Part shown: positions 1-6,735 of the stretch, one piece after another
Numbering within the stretch: the stretch's first letter is position 1
How the letters are laid out: each line of letters opens with the position of its first letter
Source: an uncultured Gemmatimonadota bacterium
GTDB lineage: Bacteria > Gemmatimonadota > Gemmatimonadetes > Gemmatimonadales > GWC2-71-9
Direction: 5' to 3'
NCBI GenBank assembly: GCA_913009915.1
Contig: CAJVYZ010000071.1
Coordinates: 1 to 9,337 of the forward strand
DNA: 9,337 nucleotides
Notes under the pieces: model-generated
The model's input: the letters and a program-made list of their open reading frames with translations, nothing else
What the model was told of the DNA's origin: nothing
Databases searched by the model: none
Position numbers and translations under genes: made by a program

Positions 1-72
1 TTTTTTCAAGCAGAAGACGGCATACGAGATATATCAGTGTGACTGGAGTTCAGACGTGTGCTCTTCCGATCT
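1..72. other. Illumina P7 adapter with 8-nt index (not genomic)
   Basis: Synthetic sequence. Six T residues are followed by the P7 flow-cell sequence (7..30), an 8-nt index ATATCAGT (31..38) and the TruSeq read-2 primer site ending in CTCTTCCGATCT (39..72). The genomic insert starts at 73. The same adapter and the same index occur in reverse complement at 9229..9300, so the contig was built from untrimmed reads or an untrimmed library. Any reading frame that starts or runs through here is artificial. Confidence 0.98.
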
Positions 73-93
73 GCGACCATGGACCGGTGCGGC

Positions 94-1893
94 TCAGTCG
101 ACCTTCAGTACTGCCAGGAAGGCTTCCTGGGGGATCTCGACCGAGCCGAGTTGCTTCATCCGCTTTTTGCCCTCCTTCTGTTTGTCGAGGAGCTTGCGCT
201 TGCGGCTGATGTCGCCGCCGTAGCACTTGGCGGTGACGTCCTTGCGGAAGGCCGAGATGGTCTTGCGGGCGATGATCTTCTGACCGATCGCGGCCTGGAT
301 GGCGACGGCATACAGCTGCCGCGGGATCAGTTCCTTGAGTTTCTCGGCCACCTTCCTGCCCCACTCGTAGGCTTTGTCCGTGTGGATGATGACGCTGAAG
401 GCATCCACCGGCTCGCCGTTGAGCAGCAGATCCAGTTTGACCAGCTTCGACGCGCGGTAGTCGGCCAGTTCGTAGTCGAGCGAGGCGTAGCCTCGGCTGA
501 TCGACTTGAGTTTGTCGTAGAAGTCCAGCAGGATCTCCCCCAAGGGGAACTCCCAATCGAACTCCACGCGCGAAGTGTCGACGTAGCGCATGCCGAGGTA
601 GACCCCGCGGCGTTCCTGCCCCAGATGCATGATGCCGCCGATGTACTCGCTGGGGACGAGAATGCGGGCCTTGACGTACGGCTCCTCGATGCGATCGATG
701 GTCGCGGTGTCCGGCAGGTGCGTCGGGTTCTCGACGACGACCATCTGGCCGTCGGTGGTGTACACGTGGTACTCCACCGTCGGCACGGTGTTGATGAGCG
801 CCAGGTCGAACTCGCGCTCGAGCCGCTCGACCACGATTTCCAGGTGCAACAGGCCCAGGAACCCGCAGCGGAAGCCGAATCCGAGCGCGGTGGACGATTC
901 GGGCTCGTAATGCAGACTGGCATCGTTGAGCACCAGTTTCTCCAAGGCGTCCCGCAGCGCCTCGTATTGGTCGGAGTCGGTGGGGTACAGGCCGGCGAAC
1001 ACCATCGAGTGGACTTCCCGGTAGCCCTCCAAAAGTGCCGTATCGAGGTGCTCGGCGTCGATGACGGTATCGCCGACGCGCGCGTCACCCACTTCGCGCA
1101 GGCTGGCGATCAGATAGCCGACCTCTCCCGCGCTCAGCGAGCCGGTGCGCTGTTGGCCCAATTGCAGGTACCCGACCTCCGATACCGTGTACTGGTCTTC
1201 CAGGTGTGATCCGAAAGCGACGCTCATGCCTTCGCTGAGGGTGCCCTCGACCACTCGGATACTGGGAATGGCCCCGCGGTATTTGTCGAAGTACGAATCG
1301 AATATCAGGGCCCGGAGCGGAGCTTGTGGATCGCCCTTGGGGGCCGGGACCCGCTCCACGATGGCGGCCAGGAGTGCGTCGATGCCGGTGCCTTCCTTGG
1401 CCGACACGGCCAGGATATCGTCCGCGGTACCACCGAGGAGATCGACGATTTCCTGCGCCCGGCGGTCCGGTTCGGCGCCCGGAAGATCGATCTTGTTGAG
1501 GACCGGAATGATCTCGAGGTCGGCGTCGAGCGCCAGGAACAGGTTGCTGATGGTCTGTGCCTGGATACCCTGGGTGGCGTCGACCACCAGGATGGCCCCC
1601 TCGCAAGCCGCCAGGGACCGGGACACTTCGTAGGTGAAGTCGACGTGTCCCGGAGTGTCGATCAGGTTGAGTTCGAAGGCCTCCCCGTCGGGGGCGGTGT
1701 ATTCCATCCGCACGGCGTTCAGCTTGATGGTGATGCCGCGTTCCCGCTCGAGGTCCATGGTGTCGAGCAACTGGTCGCGCATGAGGCGCTGCTCCACCGC
1801 GTGGGTCGACTCGATGAGACGGTCGGCCAGGGTGGACTTGCCGTGGTCGATGTGGGCCACGATGCAGAAGTTGCGGATGCGGGCGGCTTGCAT
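94..1893 (-). CDS. lepA: Elongation factor 4 (LepA), ribosome-associated translational GTPase
   Basis: Complete gene of 599 aa, the usual LepA length. LepA is a translational GTPase that acts on the ribosome; it was described as a back-translocase and later linked to ribosome assembly and initiation. All G motifs are visible: AHIDHGKST (residues 13-21), GIT with the switch-I Thr at 55, DTPGHVDF (79-86), NKID (133-136) and SAK (164-166). The block [19 protein letters not shown] (about 342-360) is a LepA hallmark in domain III. The lysine- and arginine-rich C-terminus ([22 protein letters not shown]) is the LepA-specific domain that separates it from EF-G. The ATG at 1891-1893 gives the normal [21 protein letters not shown] opening. 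No good Shine-Dalgarno sequence precedes it; a long hairpin (1909..1949) ends 15 bp upstream instead. It lies 99 bp downstream of the M28 peptidase gene on the same strand. The TGA stop is only 21 bp from the adapter, so nothing can be said about what follows. Confidence 0.98.
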   Translation of the reverse strand: MQAARIRNFCIVAHIDHGKSTLADRLIESTHAVEQRLMRDQLLDTMDLERERGITIKLNAVRMEYTAPDGEAFELNLIDTPGHVDFTYEVSRSLAACEGAILVVDATQGIQAQTISNLFLALDADLEIIPVLNKIDLPGAEPDRRAQEIVDLLGGTADDILAVSAKEGTGIDALLAAIVERVPAPKGDPQAPLRALIFDSYFDKYRGAIPSIRVVEGTLSEGMSVAFGSHLEDQYTVSEVGYLQLGQQRTGSLSAGEVGYLIASLREVGDARVGDTVIDAEHLDTALLEGYREVHSMVFAGLYPTDSDQYEALRDALEKLVLNDASLHYEPESSTALGFGFRCGFLGLLHLEIVVERLEREFDLALINTVPTVEYHVYTTDGQMVVVENPTHLPDTATIDRIEEPYVKARILVPSEYIGGIMHLGQERRGVYLGMRYVDTSRVEFDWEFPLGEILLDFYDKLKSISRGYASLDYELADYRASKLVKLDLLLNGEPVDAFSVIIHTDKAYEWGRKVAEKLKELIPRQLYAVAIQAAIGQKIIARKTISAFRKDVTAKCYGGDISRKRKLLDKQKEGKKRMKQLGSVEIPQEAFLAVLKVD

Positions 1894-1908
1894 CCGCGGA
1901 ATATAGCC

Positions 1909-1949
1909 GGAGGCCGGTGCCGAGGGCTTTGCCCTCGGTGCCGGCCTCC
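1909..1949. promoter_or_regulatory. Long GC-rich hairpin in the peptidase-lepA gap
   Basis: Two 19-nt arms (1909..1927 and 1931..1949) flank a 3-nt TTT loop. The pairing is perfect except for two adjacent positions in mid-arm (TG in both arms). Those positions form G-U wobbles in plus-strand RNA but A-C mismatches in minus-strand RNA. Both flanking genes are read on the minus strand. There the hairpin is followed by GGCTATATTCC, with no real U tract, so it is a poor classical intrinsic terminator. It could end or attenuate transcription from the M28 gene, protect an mRNA end, or affect lepA initiation, because its base is only 15 nt from the lepA start. The structure is plain in the sequence; the role is inference. 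Confidence 0.6.
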
Positions 1950-1952
1950 CGC

Positions 1953-2001
1953 GCTGTCGGCTGTTGGCTGTCTACGTCCTGCGCCCTACGCCCTACGCCC
2001 C
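1953..2001. repeat. Seven in-phase heptanucleotide repeats
   Basis: Exactly seven consecutive 7-bp units with continuous phase. Three variants of GCTGTCG (1953..1973) are followed by four variants of ACGCCCT (1974..2001). On the minus strand the second group reads as GCGTAGG, GCGTAGG and GCGCAGG, ending in a degenerate unit. The array overlaps the 3' end of the M28 peptidase gene: the last codons (GGG GCG) and the TAG stop at 1993..1995 lie inside it. A related plus-strand array lies at 3851..3871. The function is unknown. Confidence 0.75.
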
Positions 2002-3537
2002 TTCAACAATCTTCTTATGACTCTCCGGATTCCACTGCGGCCTCTCCGGCTTGTCGGCGATGTCTTTCCCCAGGTAGTAGAGCAGCGAAATGAGGCGGCT
2101 CATCTTCTCGGTGTCGATCTTGTCGATCTCGTCGGACACCTTGTGGTAGTCGTCGTGGACGCCGTTGAAGAAGAACAGAATCGGCACGCCCTTCCGGGCA
2201 AAGTTGTAGTGGTCCGATCGACCATAGAAGTTTTCTTCAGGCCATATGTCGTCGATGGCCGTCATGCCGAGTTCCGGGTGGTCACCGTTGACTCTGTTGA
2301 GGGTTTCGCCCAGGTCGGAATGCTCCTTGCCGATGGCCACGATGGTATCGGGCCAGTTGCGGCCGATCATGTCGATGTTGATGTTGGCCACCATGTCCTC
2401 TACCGGCACCGTGGGATGGTCGGCAAAGTAGGCACTGCCCCACAGTCCCTGTTCCTCGCCGCTTACAGTAATGAACACGATGGACCGACGGGGCCTGGTC
2501 TCCGCCTTGGCAAAGGCTTCGGCCAGCATCAGCACGCCGACGGTGCCCGAGGCGTCGTCGTCGGCGCCGTTGGAAATCGAATCTGCCTGGCCCGATCGGA
2601 TGCCGAGGTGATCCATGTGCGCCGAGTACACCACGTACTCATTCTTGAGCGTGGGATCGCTGCCCTCGAGGATGCCGATGGTGTTGGGTGCGCTGCTCTC
2701 CTCCAGCATATTCTGCTTCAGGTCGACGCCGATCATGAGGGATGCAAGGTCCTGGGTTACCAGGCCATCGGCCGTGCGGATTCCTTCAAAGTCCAGCCCG
2801 GTCGCGGCCGCGACATCGGCTAAGGCCGCCTCTCGTACCTCGACGATGGGTGTTTCGCCACCGGCCTGCGCCTGCAGCACGGTCCGAGGCCGACTTTGAC
2901 GTTCGAGCCTGCCGGCGAATTCGGTATCCGAGCGGCTGGAAACGGCCACCACCGCTGTGGGATTGGTGTTGCGGATGGCGAGAAGTCCCTGGCGAAATTT
3001 GCCATCGCGCAGTTTGGCGAAGTCGATCACCAGCAAGGCAACCTTGCCTTCCAGGTCGAGTTTGTTGATCTCCTCCTCGTCGAGCATCCCGCCGATGACG
3101 AAGACGGGTCCATGAACCTCTTCCGTCGGGATCCCGCCAAACCAGCGCGCGGCATCGGTCTTGAAGGACAGGTGAGTGTCTGTTCCGTCCATCATGAACC
3201 CTACGTGTGAATTCTCCACATCGAGCTGCATCTGGTAGATGGGATAGCGTTGAAACCAGGTGCCCTTCTCCCCACCAGGCTTCAGACCGAAGCTGGCGAA
3301 TTGGTCGGCCACATACTGAGCCGTCATGTCGAGCCCGGGGCTCGGCGTGTCCCGTCCCATCATCGAATCATGGGCGATGACGCTGAGGTGCTGGTAGATG
3401 GCGTCGGGGGTGATCACGCCGGTCGGGTTCGTTGCAGCGGCCATCTGGGCGGTCAACGGGCTCCCCGCCGCCGAGGCGAGTGCTGCTACAGCCAGGCAAC
3501 GGAACAATGTTGGTTTCACAGGGGTCTCTCTTGTCAT
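1993..3537 (-). CDS. Secreted M28-family zinc metallopeptidase (aminopeptidase type)
   Basis: 514 aa from the ATG at 3535-3537. The N-terminus is a clear signal peptide (VKPTLFRCLAVAALASA, cleavage likely near SPLTA-Q), so the enzyme probably acts in the periplasm or outside the cell. A PA-like insert covers roughly residues 140-280, followed by the M28 catalytic core with all expected metal and catalytic residues: H307 (SAHMDHLG), D327 (GADDDASGT), catalytic E361 and ligand E362 (SGEEQGLWGS), D389 (NIDMIGR) and H465 (DYHKVSDE). M28 enzymes with this arrangement usually remove N-terminal residues with two zinc ions; the substrate here is unknown. An alternative GTG start at 3517-3519 (508 aa) is preceded by AGAGAG at a 6-nt distance and places the signal peptide directly at the N-terminus, while the ATG has no visible Shine-Dalgarno sequence; the GTG may be the true start. 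The frame stays open up to 3798, but that extension looks non-coding. The stop lies inside a heptamer repeat array. Confidence 0.93.
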   Translation of the reverse strand: MTRETPVKPTLFRCLAVAALASAAGSPLTAQMAAATNPTGVITPDAIYQHLSVIAHDSMMGRDTPSPGLDMTAQYVADQFASFGLKPGGEKGTWFQRYPIYQMQLDVENSHVGFMMDGTDTHLSFKTDAARWFGGIPTEEVHGPVFVIGGMLDEEEINKLDLEGKVALLVIDFAKLRDGKFRQGLLAIRNTNPTAVVAVSSRSDTEFAGRLERQSRPRTVLQAQAGGETPIVEVREAALADVAAATGLDFEGIRTADGLVTQDLASLMIGVDLKQNMLEESSAPNTIGILEGSDPTLKNEYVVYSAHMDHLGIRSGQADSISNGADDDASGTVGVLMLAEAFAKAETRPRRSIVFITVSGEEQGLWGSAYFADHPTVPVEDMVANINIDMIGRNWPDTIVAIGKEHSDLGETLNRVNGDHPELGMTAIDDIWPEENFYGRSDHYNFARKGVPILFFFNGVHDDYHKVSDEIDKIDTEKMSRLISLLYYLGKDIADKPERPQWNPESHKKIVEGA

Positions 3538-3636
3538 GGGTTGGGCGAATCCGGCTCGCCGGGGCAAACTAATGGCCCGAGCCCTGGCCGGGTCAACGTG
3601 GCACCGGGCGGGCCTCATGGCCTCCACACAATGGTA

Positions 3637-3678
3637 CGGCCCGCCGCCCGGCGGTGTTTCGCCCGGTCCGGCGGGCCG
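3637..3678. repeat. 10-bp perfect inverted repeat upstream of the M28 gene
   Basis: Arms CGGCCCGCCG (3637..3646) and CGGCGGGCCG (3669..3678) are exact reverse complements separated by 22 nt that is itself GC-rich and partly self-complementary. It lies about 100-140 bp upstream of the M28 start and would fall in the leader if the promoter is in the AT-rich patch near 3761..3795. There is no U tract on either side. It could be a leader hairpin or chance pairing in GC-rich DNA. Confidence 0.45.
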
Positions 3679-3748
3679 GGATCCGGTAGCGGCGCAGACG
3701 GGGTTTTGCGGTACTTCCCGGGACCTGTAGCGGCACGGGCCAAGCCAC

Positions 3749-3839
3749 GGCGCCGGTTCCCATAACTCGTTGTCGAATAGATATTTGAGAACTGACACCT
3801 GGGCGCCGGTTTGGTGTCGTGTCCCGGGTGGATGACACC
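3749..3839. promoter_or_regulatory. AT-rich patch with repeated short motifs, possible operator/promoter
   Basis: GGCGCCGGTT occurs twice as an exact direct repeat (3749..3758 and 3802..3811), bracketing the most AT-rich stretch of the gap (ATAGATATTTGAGAA, about 3777..3791). Overlapping the second copy, GACACC (3794..3799), its reverse complement GGTGTC (3813..3818) and GACACC again (3834..3839) lie about 20 bp apart, close to two helical turns. This layout could be a regulator-binding region for the divergent genes. I see no convincing -35/-10 pair on either strand here. Confidence 0.3.
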
Positions 3840-3850
3840 ATGACGGGGGT

Positions 3851-3871
3851 GCGCAGGTCGCAGGGCGCAGG
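3851..3871 (+). repeat. Three heptanucleotide repeats (GCGCAGG type)
   Basis: Three tandem 7-bp units, GCGCAGG (3851..3857), TCGCAGG (3858..3864) and GCGCAGG (3865..3871), in phase. The unit matches the minus-strand reading of the array at 1953..2001 (GCGTAGG and GCGCAGG), so both intergenic regions carry the same family in opposite orientation. It is not in a credible coding frame. Confidence 0.65.
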
Positions 3872-3993
3872 GGCCCTTCGCTTGGGGTCCTTGTGGTGGG
3901 ATGCTCGGCAATATGCCTCTATCAGGAAGGTGATATTCGTCGGGCTGGATGGCGCGTGGGTCGGCATCCGGGTCCGGGGATTTATTCCGTGCT

Positions 3994-4021
3994 TTGACAT
4001 CGGGGGCCACCCGCCTACGTT
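3994..4021 (+). promoter_or_regulatory. Candidate sigma70-like promoter for the DUF58-BatA-mfd operon
   Basis: A perfect -35 hexamer TTGACA (3994..3999) is followed by a 16-bp spacer and a weak -10 candidate TACGTT (4016..4021). Transcription would start near 4028-4030 and leave a leader of only about 15 nt before the ATG at 4043, which includes GGAGG. A full -35 consensus is notable in such GC-rich DNA, but the -10 matches only three of six positions. Confidence 0.4.
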
Positions 4022-4042
4022 CCTGGCCCGCTATTGGAGGCA

Positions 4043-4951
4043 ATGCTCGATCACATGCGGCTCGATCTGCTGGACCCGGTTGAGGTTTCCCGCCTGGGCG
4101 GCCTGGAGTTGTCGACCGAGGGCGTGGTGGAGGGGTTTCTCACGGGATTGCACCGGTCCCCCAAGCGGGGGTTCTCGGTGGAATTCGCCGAGTATCGCAT
4201 GTACCAACCCGGCGACGAGTTGCGCTACATCGATTGGAAGGTCCTCGGCCGGAACGACCGGCTCTACGTCAAGCAGTTCGAGGAAGAGACCAACCTGCGG
4301 GCGATGATCGTGCTGGACGCGAGCCGCTCGATGGCCTGGACCGGATCGCCCGACACGCTGTTGACGAAACTCGAGTACGCCAAGCGCTTGGCCGCCGCCA
4401 TTGCTCTGGTGCTGCTTCGGCAACACGATGCTACCGGACTGATCACCTTCGATGACGAGGTGCGGTCGGTCACGCCGGCCAAGGCTCGAATGACGCACTG
4501 GCGCCGCTTGCTGAAAGAACTGAACGGGTTGGAACCGGGCCATGGTACCGCCGCCGGGCCGGCGCTGGCGCGGGTGGTGGACCTGCTACGCCGCCGGGGC
4601 CTGGTGGTGTTCATCTCCGACTTGTTGCTCGAGCGCGACGCGGCCCTCAAGGCGTTCAAGTTCCTGCGGCACCGGGGCCACCAGGTGCTGGTGCTGCACG
4701 TGATGGATCCGGGCGAGGTGACCCTCGAAGGGCTGCAGGAGGTCCGCTTCGAAGACCCCGAGACCCGTGATGCCGTCATCCTCAGGCCCCGTGATTGGGC
4801 CGGCGTGTACCAGCAGACCGTGAGCCGCGCGGTCCAGGCGTGGCGGGTGGCGTGCCGCAGCAACGGCATCGGCTACCACTGCATCACCTCGGACACCCCG
4901 TTTGGGTTGGCGTTGCGCGAGGCGCTGGCTTCGCCGTCCGGGGTTGCGTGA
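4043..4951 (+). CDS. DUF58 domain protein with vWA-type MIDAS motif
   Basis: 302 aa. The DUF58 signature is clear: VVEGFLTGLHRSPKRGFSVEF (about residues 28-48), then YRMYQPGDELRYIDWKVLGRNDRLYVKQFEEETNL (51-85). It leads directly into a vWA-like fold with the metal-site motif DxSxS (D92, S94, S96 in VLDASRSM) and a later FISDLL strand (about 190-195). There is no signal peptide or membrane segment, so it is probably cytoplasmic and may work with the membrane protein encoded next. Such proteins are often encoded beside MoxR AAA+ ATPases and BatA-type proteins; the biochemical role is unknown. The ATG at 4043 follows GGAGG (4036..4040) by only 2 nt; ATG 4055 is an alternative with 14-nt spacing (298 aa) and TTG 4034 a less likely one. 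The TGA stop overlaps the GTG start of the next gene (GTGA). This is the first gene of the operon; no moxR lies upstream. Confidence 0.92.
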   Translation: MLDHMRLDLLDPVEVSRLGGLELSTEGVVEGFLTGLHRSPKRGFSVEFAEYRMYQPGDELRYIDWKVLGRNDRLYVKQFEEETNLRAMIVLDASRSMAWTGSPDTLLTKLEYAKRLAAAIALVLLRQHDATGLITFDDEVRSVTPAKARMTHWRRLLKELNGLEPGHGTAAGPALARVVDLLRRRGLVVFISDLLLERDAALKAFKFLRHRGHQVLVLHVMDPGEVTLEGLQEVRFEDPETRDAVILRPRDWAGVYQQTVSRAVQAWRVACRSNGIGYHCITSDTPFGLALREALASPSGVA

Positions 4952-6735
4952 GTTTTCTCCATCCGTGGATGCTGTTGGGCCTGGGCGCCGCGGCCATCCC
5001 CATCATCCTGCACCTCATTGCCCGGCGCCGACCGCCCACGGTGATCTTCCCGGCGGTACGCTACCTGGTCGATACCGCGCGCGAGCACCAGCGGCGACTC
5101 CGCATTCGAAACCTCCTCCTCCTGCTGGTGCGCACGGCGCTCATCGTGGCACTGATGCTGGCCGCGTCGGGCCCCAGTGTTCCCATCAGTGGAGTACCGG
5201 GCCACGCCCCGAGCGCCTTGGTGGTCATCGTCGACAACTCCGTGAGCAGCGGCGCAGTCGCCGGCGGGACGGCCGTGGGCGAGCCGCTCAGGAGGGCCGC
5301 CGCCGAGGTGCTCTCGCGAGCCACTCCCGAAGACGCCCTGTGGCTGCTGACGGCGGATGGCCCGGCCCGGAGCGGCGACCGAAAAACGCTCACCGGTATG
5401 GTCGACAGTCTGGCAGTCTCATCCATGAGGCTGGACCTGGGAGCGGCAATCCGGCAGGCGGACGCCATCCTGGCGGGAGAGGAACGCCCGGGTGAAATCT
5501 TCCTGATCACCGATCTCCAGCGGACCGCCGTGTCGCCGGCGGCTACCGAGGCCCCGCTGGTGGTGGTACGGCCGGAGGGCGACGTGGTGTCCAACGTCGG
5601 AGTCGGCTCGGTAGCAACCGGGACCCAGCCGTGGCAGCTGGACGGAGGTGGTCTCATCGTCACCATAGCCGGAGATGCCGACGGTCCTGTGGCGCTGTCG
5701 GTCGCGGCCGGCGGCAGGCCGGAGCGGCAGGCGTTGGCTGCCCCCGGCGTGCCGGTGGCTGTGGCGGTTACCGGACTGACGCCAGGGTGGGGGCCGGGGG
5801 GGGTGTCGGTCGACCCCGACGAACTCAGGGCCGACGACCGGCGGGTGACCGCGGTTCGGGGGGCGCCGGTGGCGCGGGGGACGTGGAACCCGGCCGATCT
5901 TCACCTGGCCACCGCGGTGCAGGTTCTCGAAGCCGACGGGCGGGTCCGGAGGGGCAATGAAGTGACTCTGGGCGGCCTCGGCCGGGTTGGGGGTCTCTCG
6001 GTGGTGTTTCCGCCGGCCGATCCGGCTGAGTTGGGAGCGCTCAATCGCGCTCTCGGCCGGCGCGGCGTCGCCTGGCGTTTCGGAGATCCGGTAACCGCAG
6101 CCGAACGGAGTGACAGCGGCGCGCTGGTCGGCGCGGTGGGTGTCGCCCGGCGCTATCGCCTGGAGCGGTCGACGGCGGGTGGAACCGGGATACTGGCAAC
6201 GGTCGGCGGCGAACCGTGGATGGTGCGGCACGCCGGGGTGGTGTTGCTGGGCAGCCGGCTCGATCCGGAGTGGACGGAGCTGCCGCTCGCGGCCGAATTC
6301 GTGCCGTTCGTCGATGCCCTGATAAACCGGGTGGCGCGCGGAGAGGTGGCGCTGCGCGAGGGGACGCCGGGCGGTACGGTGTTGCTGCCCGACAGAACCA
6401 CGGAAGTACACAGCGGTGAGCGGCGCTGGACGGTCGAAGGCGGGGCGCCGTTCAGCCCTCCGGCAACCGGGCTCTACTACCTGGTCGCAGGGTTCGATAC
6501 CATGGGAGTCCTGGCGGCCAACGTCGACGTGCGCGAGTCCTACCTGGAGCGAGCCGGAGACCGGGCCATCCGGCAACTGTGGCACCCGGCCCGAATCATC
6601 GAGCCGGAACGTGCCCGGGACGTGGTGTTTGCGGCCGGGGCCCGTGGCGATCTACGCGGTCCGTTGTTGTGGTTGGCGTTGGCGCTGGCGCTCGTCGAAG
6701 TGGGCCTGGCGAGTCTGCGGAAGCGGGAAGCGTGA
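4948..6735 (+). CDS. BatA-type membrane protein with vWA-like domain
   Basis: 595 aa. The N-terminus FLHPWMLLGLGAAAIPIILHLIARRRPPTVIFPAVRYL matches the BatA / aerotolerance-regulator N-terminal family (first membrane helix about residues 7-24). A second helix follows at about 54-74 (NLLLLLVRTALIVALMLAA), then a vWA-like segment beginning VVIVDNSVSS with DxSxS residues D96, S98 and S100, and a FLITDLQ strand at 185-191. The long middle region contains a VDPDELRADDRR stretch (288-299) typical of these proteins. A last helix at about 573-590 ends in the basic tail RKREA. It is probably anchored in the inner membrane with most of the chain between helices 2 and 3. The GTG start at 4948 overlaps the DUF58 stop by 4 bp. 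The frame is open further upstream to 4795, but that is a shadow of the DUF58 gene. It contains an 8-G run (5796..5803); similarity holds on both sides, so there is no frameshift. It likely acts together with the DUF58 protein; the function is unknown. Confidence 0.88.
   Translation: MSFLHPWMLLGLGAAAIPIILHLIARRRPPTVIFPAVRYLVDTAREHQRRLRIRNLLLLLVRTALIVALMLAASGPSVPISGVPGHAPSALVVIVDNSVSSGAVAGGTAVGEPLRRAAAEVLSRATPEDALWLLTADGPARSGDRKTLTGMVDSLAVSSMRLDLGAAIRQADAILAGEERPGEIFLITDLQRTAVSPAATEAPLVVVRPEGDVVSNVGVGSVATGTQPWQLDGGGLIVTIAGDADGPVALSVAAGGRPERQALAAPGVPVAVAVTGLTPGWGPGGVSVDPDELRADDRRVTAVRGAPVARGTWNPADLHLATAVQVLEADGRVRRGNEVTLGGLGRVGGLSVVFPPADPAELGALNRALGRRGVAWRFGDPVTAAERSDSGALVGAVGVARRYRLERSTAGGTGILATVGGEPWMVRHAGVVLLGSRLDPEWTELPLAAEFVPFVDALINRVARGEVALREGTPGGTVLLPDRTTEVHSGERRWTVEGGAPFSPPATGLYYLVAGFDTMGVLAANVDVRESYLERAGDRAIRQLWHPARIIEPERARDVVFAAGARGDLRGPLLWLALALALVEVGLASLRKREA

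Larger units (their letters stand above)
3538..4042. other. Divergent intergenic region, about 500 bp
   Basis: This gap separates the leftward M28 gene from the rightward DUF58 operon and should hold promoters for both. Visible contents are a 10-bp inverted repeat (3637..3678), an AT-rich patch around 3761..3795 set between two copies of GGCGCCGGTT, a cluster of GACACC/GGTGTC elements (3794..3839), three heptamer repeats (3851..3871) and a TTGACA promoter candidate (3994..4021). Short open frames exist on both strands, but they are rich in Pro, Arg and Gly, have no recognisable motif and lack ribosome-binding sites, so I call no gene here. I see no tRNA, known riboswitch or other structured RNA. 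Confidence 0.6.

Noticed and set aside
58..1209. Plus-strand open frame of 383 codons over lepA
   Set aside because: It starts in the adapter and runs antisense to a complete, well-conserved lepA.
1909..1949. Classical intrinsic terminator
   Set aside because: The stem is strong, but no U tract follows on either strand, so I call it only a hairpin of uncertain role.
1953..2001. CRISPR array
   Set aside because: The 7-bp tandem units have no spacers and are far too short for CRISPR repeats; no cas gene is present.
1324..2823. Plus-strand open frame of 499 codons
   Set aside because: Antisense to both lepA and the M28 gene across their gap, with no recognisable motif; long shadows are expected at this GC content.
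3615..4043. Minus-strand frame of 142 codons in the intergenic region
   Set aside because: Pro/Arg-rich with no domain; it covers the promoter candidate and both repeat clusters, so it is more likely non-coding.
3819..4307. Plus-strand frame of 162 codons in the intergenic region, running into DUF58
   Set aside because: Overlaps the DUF58 gene in another frame, contains the heptamer array, and has no motif or ribosome-binding site.
5796..5803. Frameshift at the 8-G run in the BatA-type gene
   Set aside because: Typical family features (the DPDELRADDRR stretch and the C-terminal membrane helix) continue in the same frame downstream.
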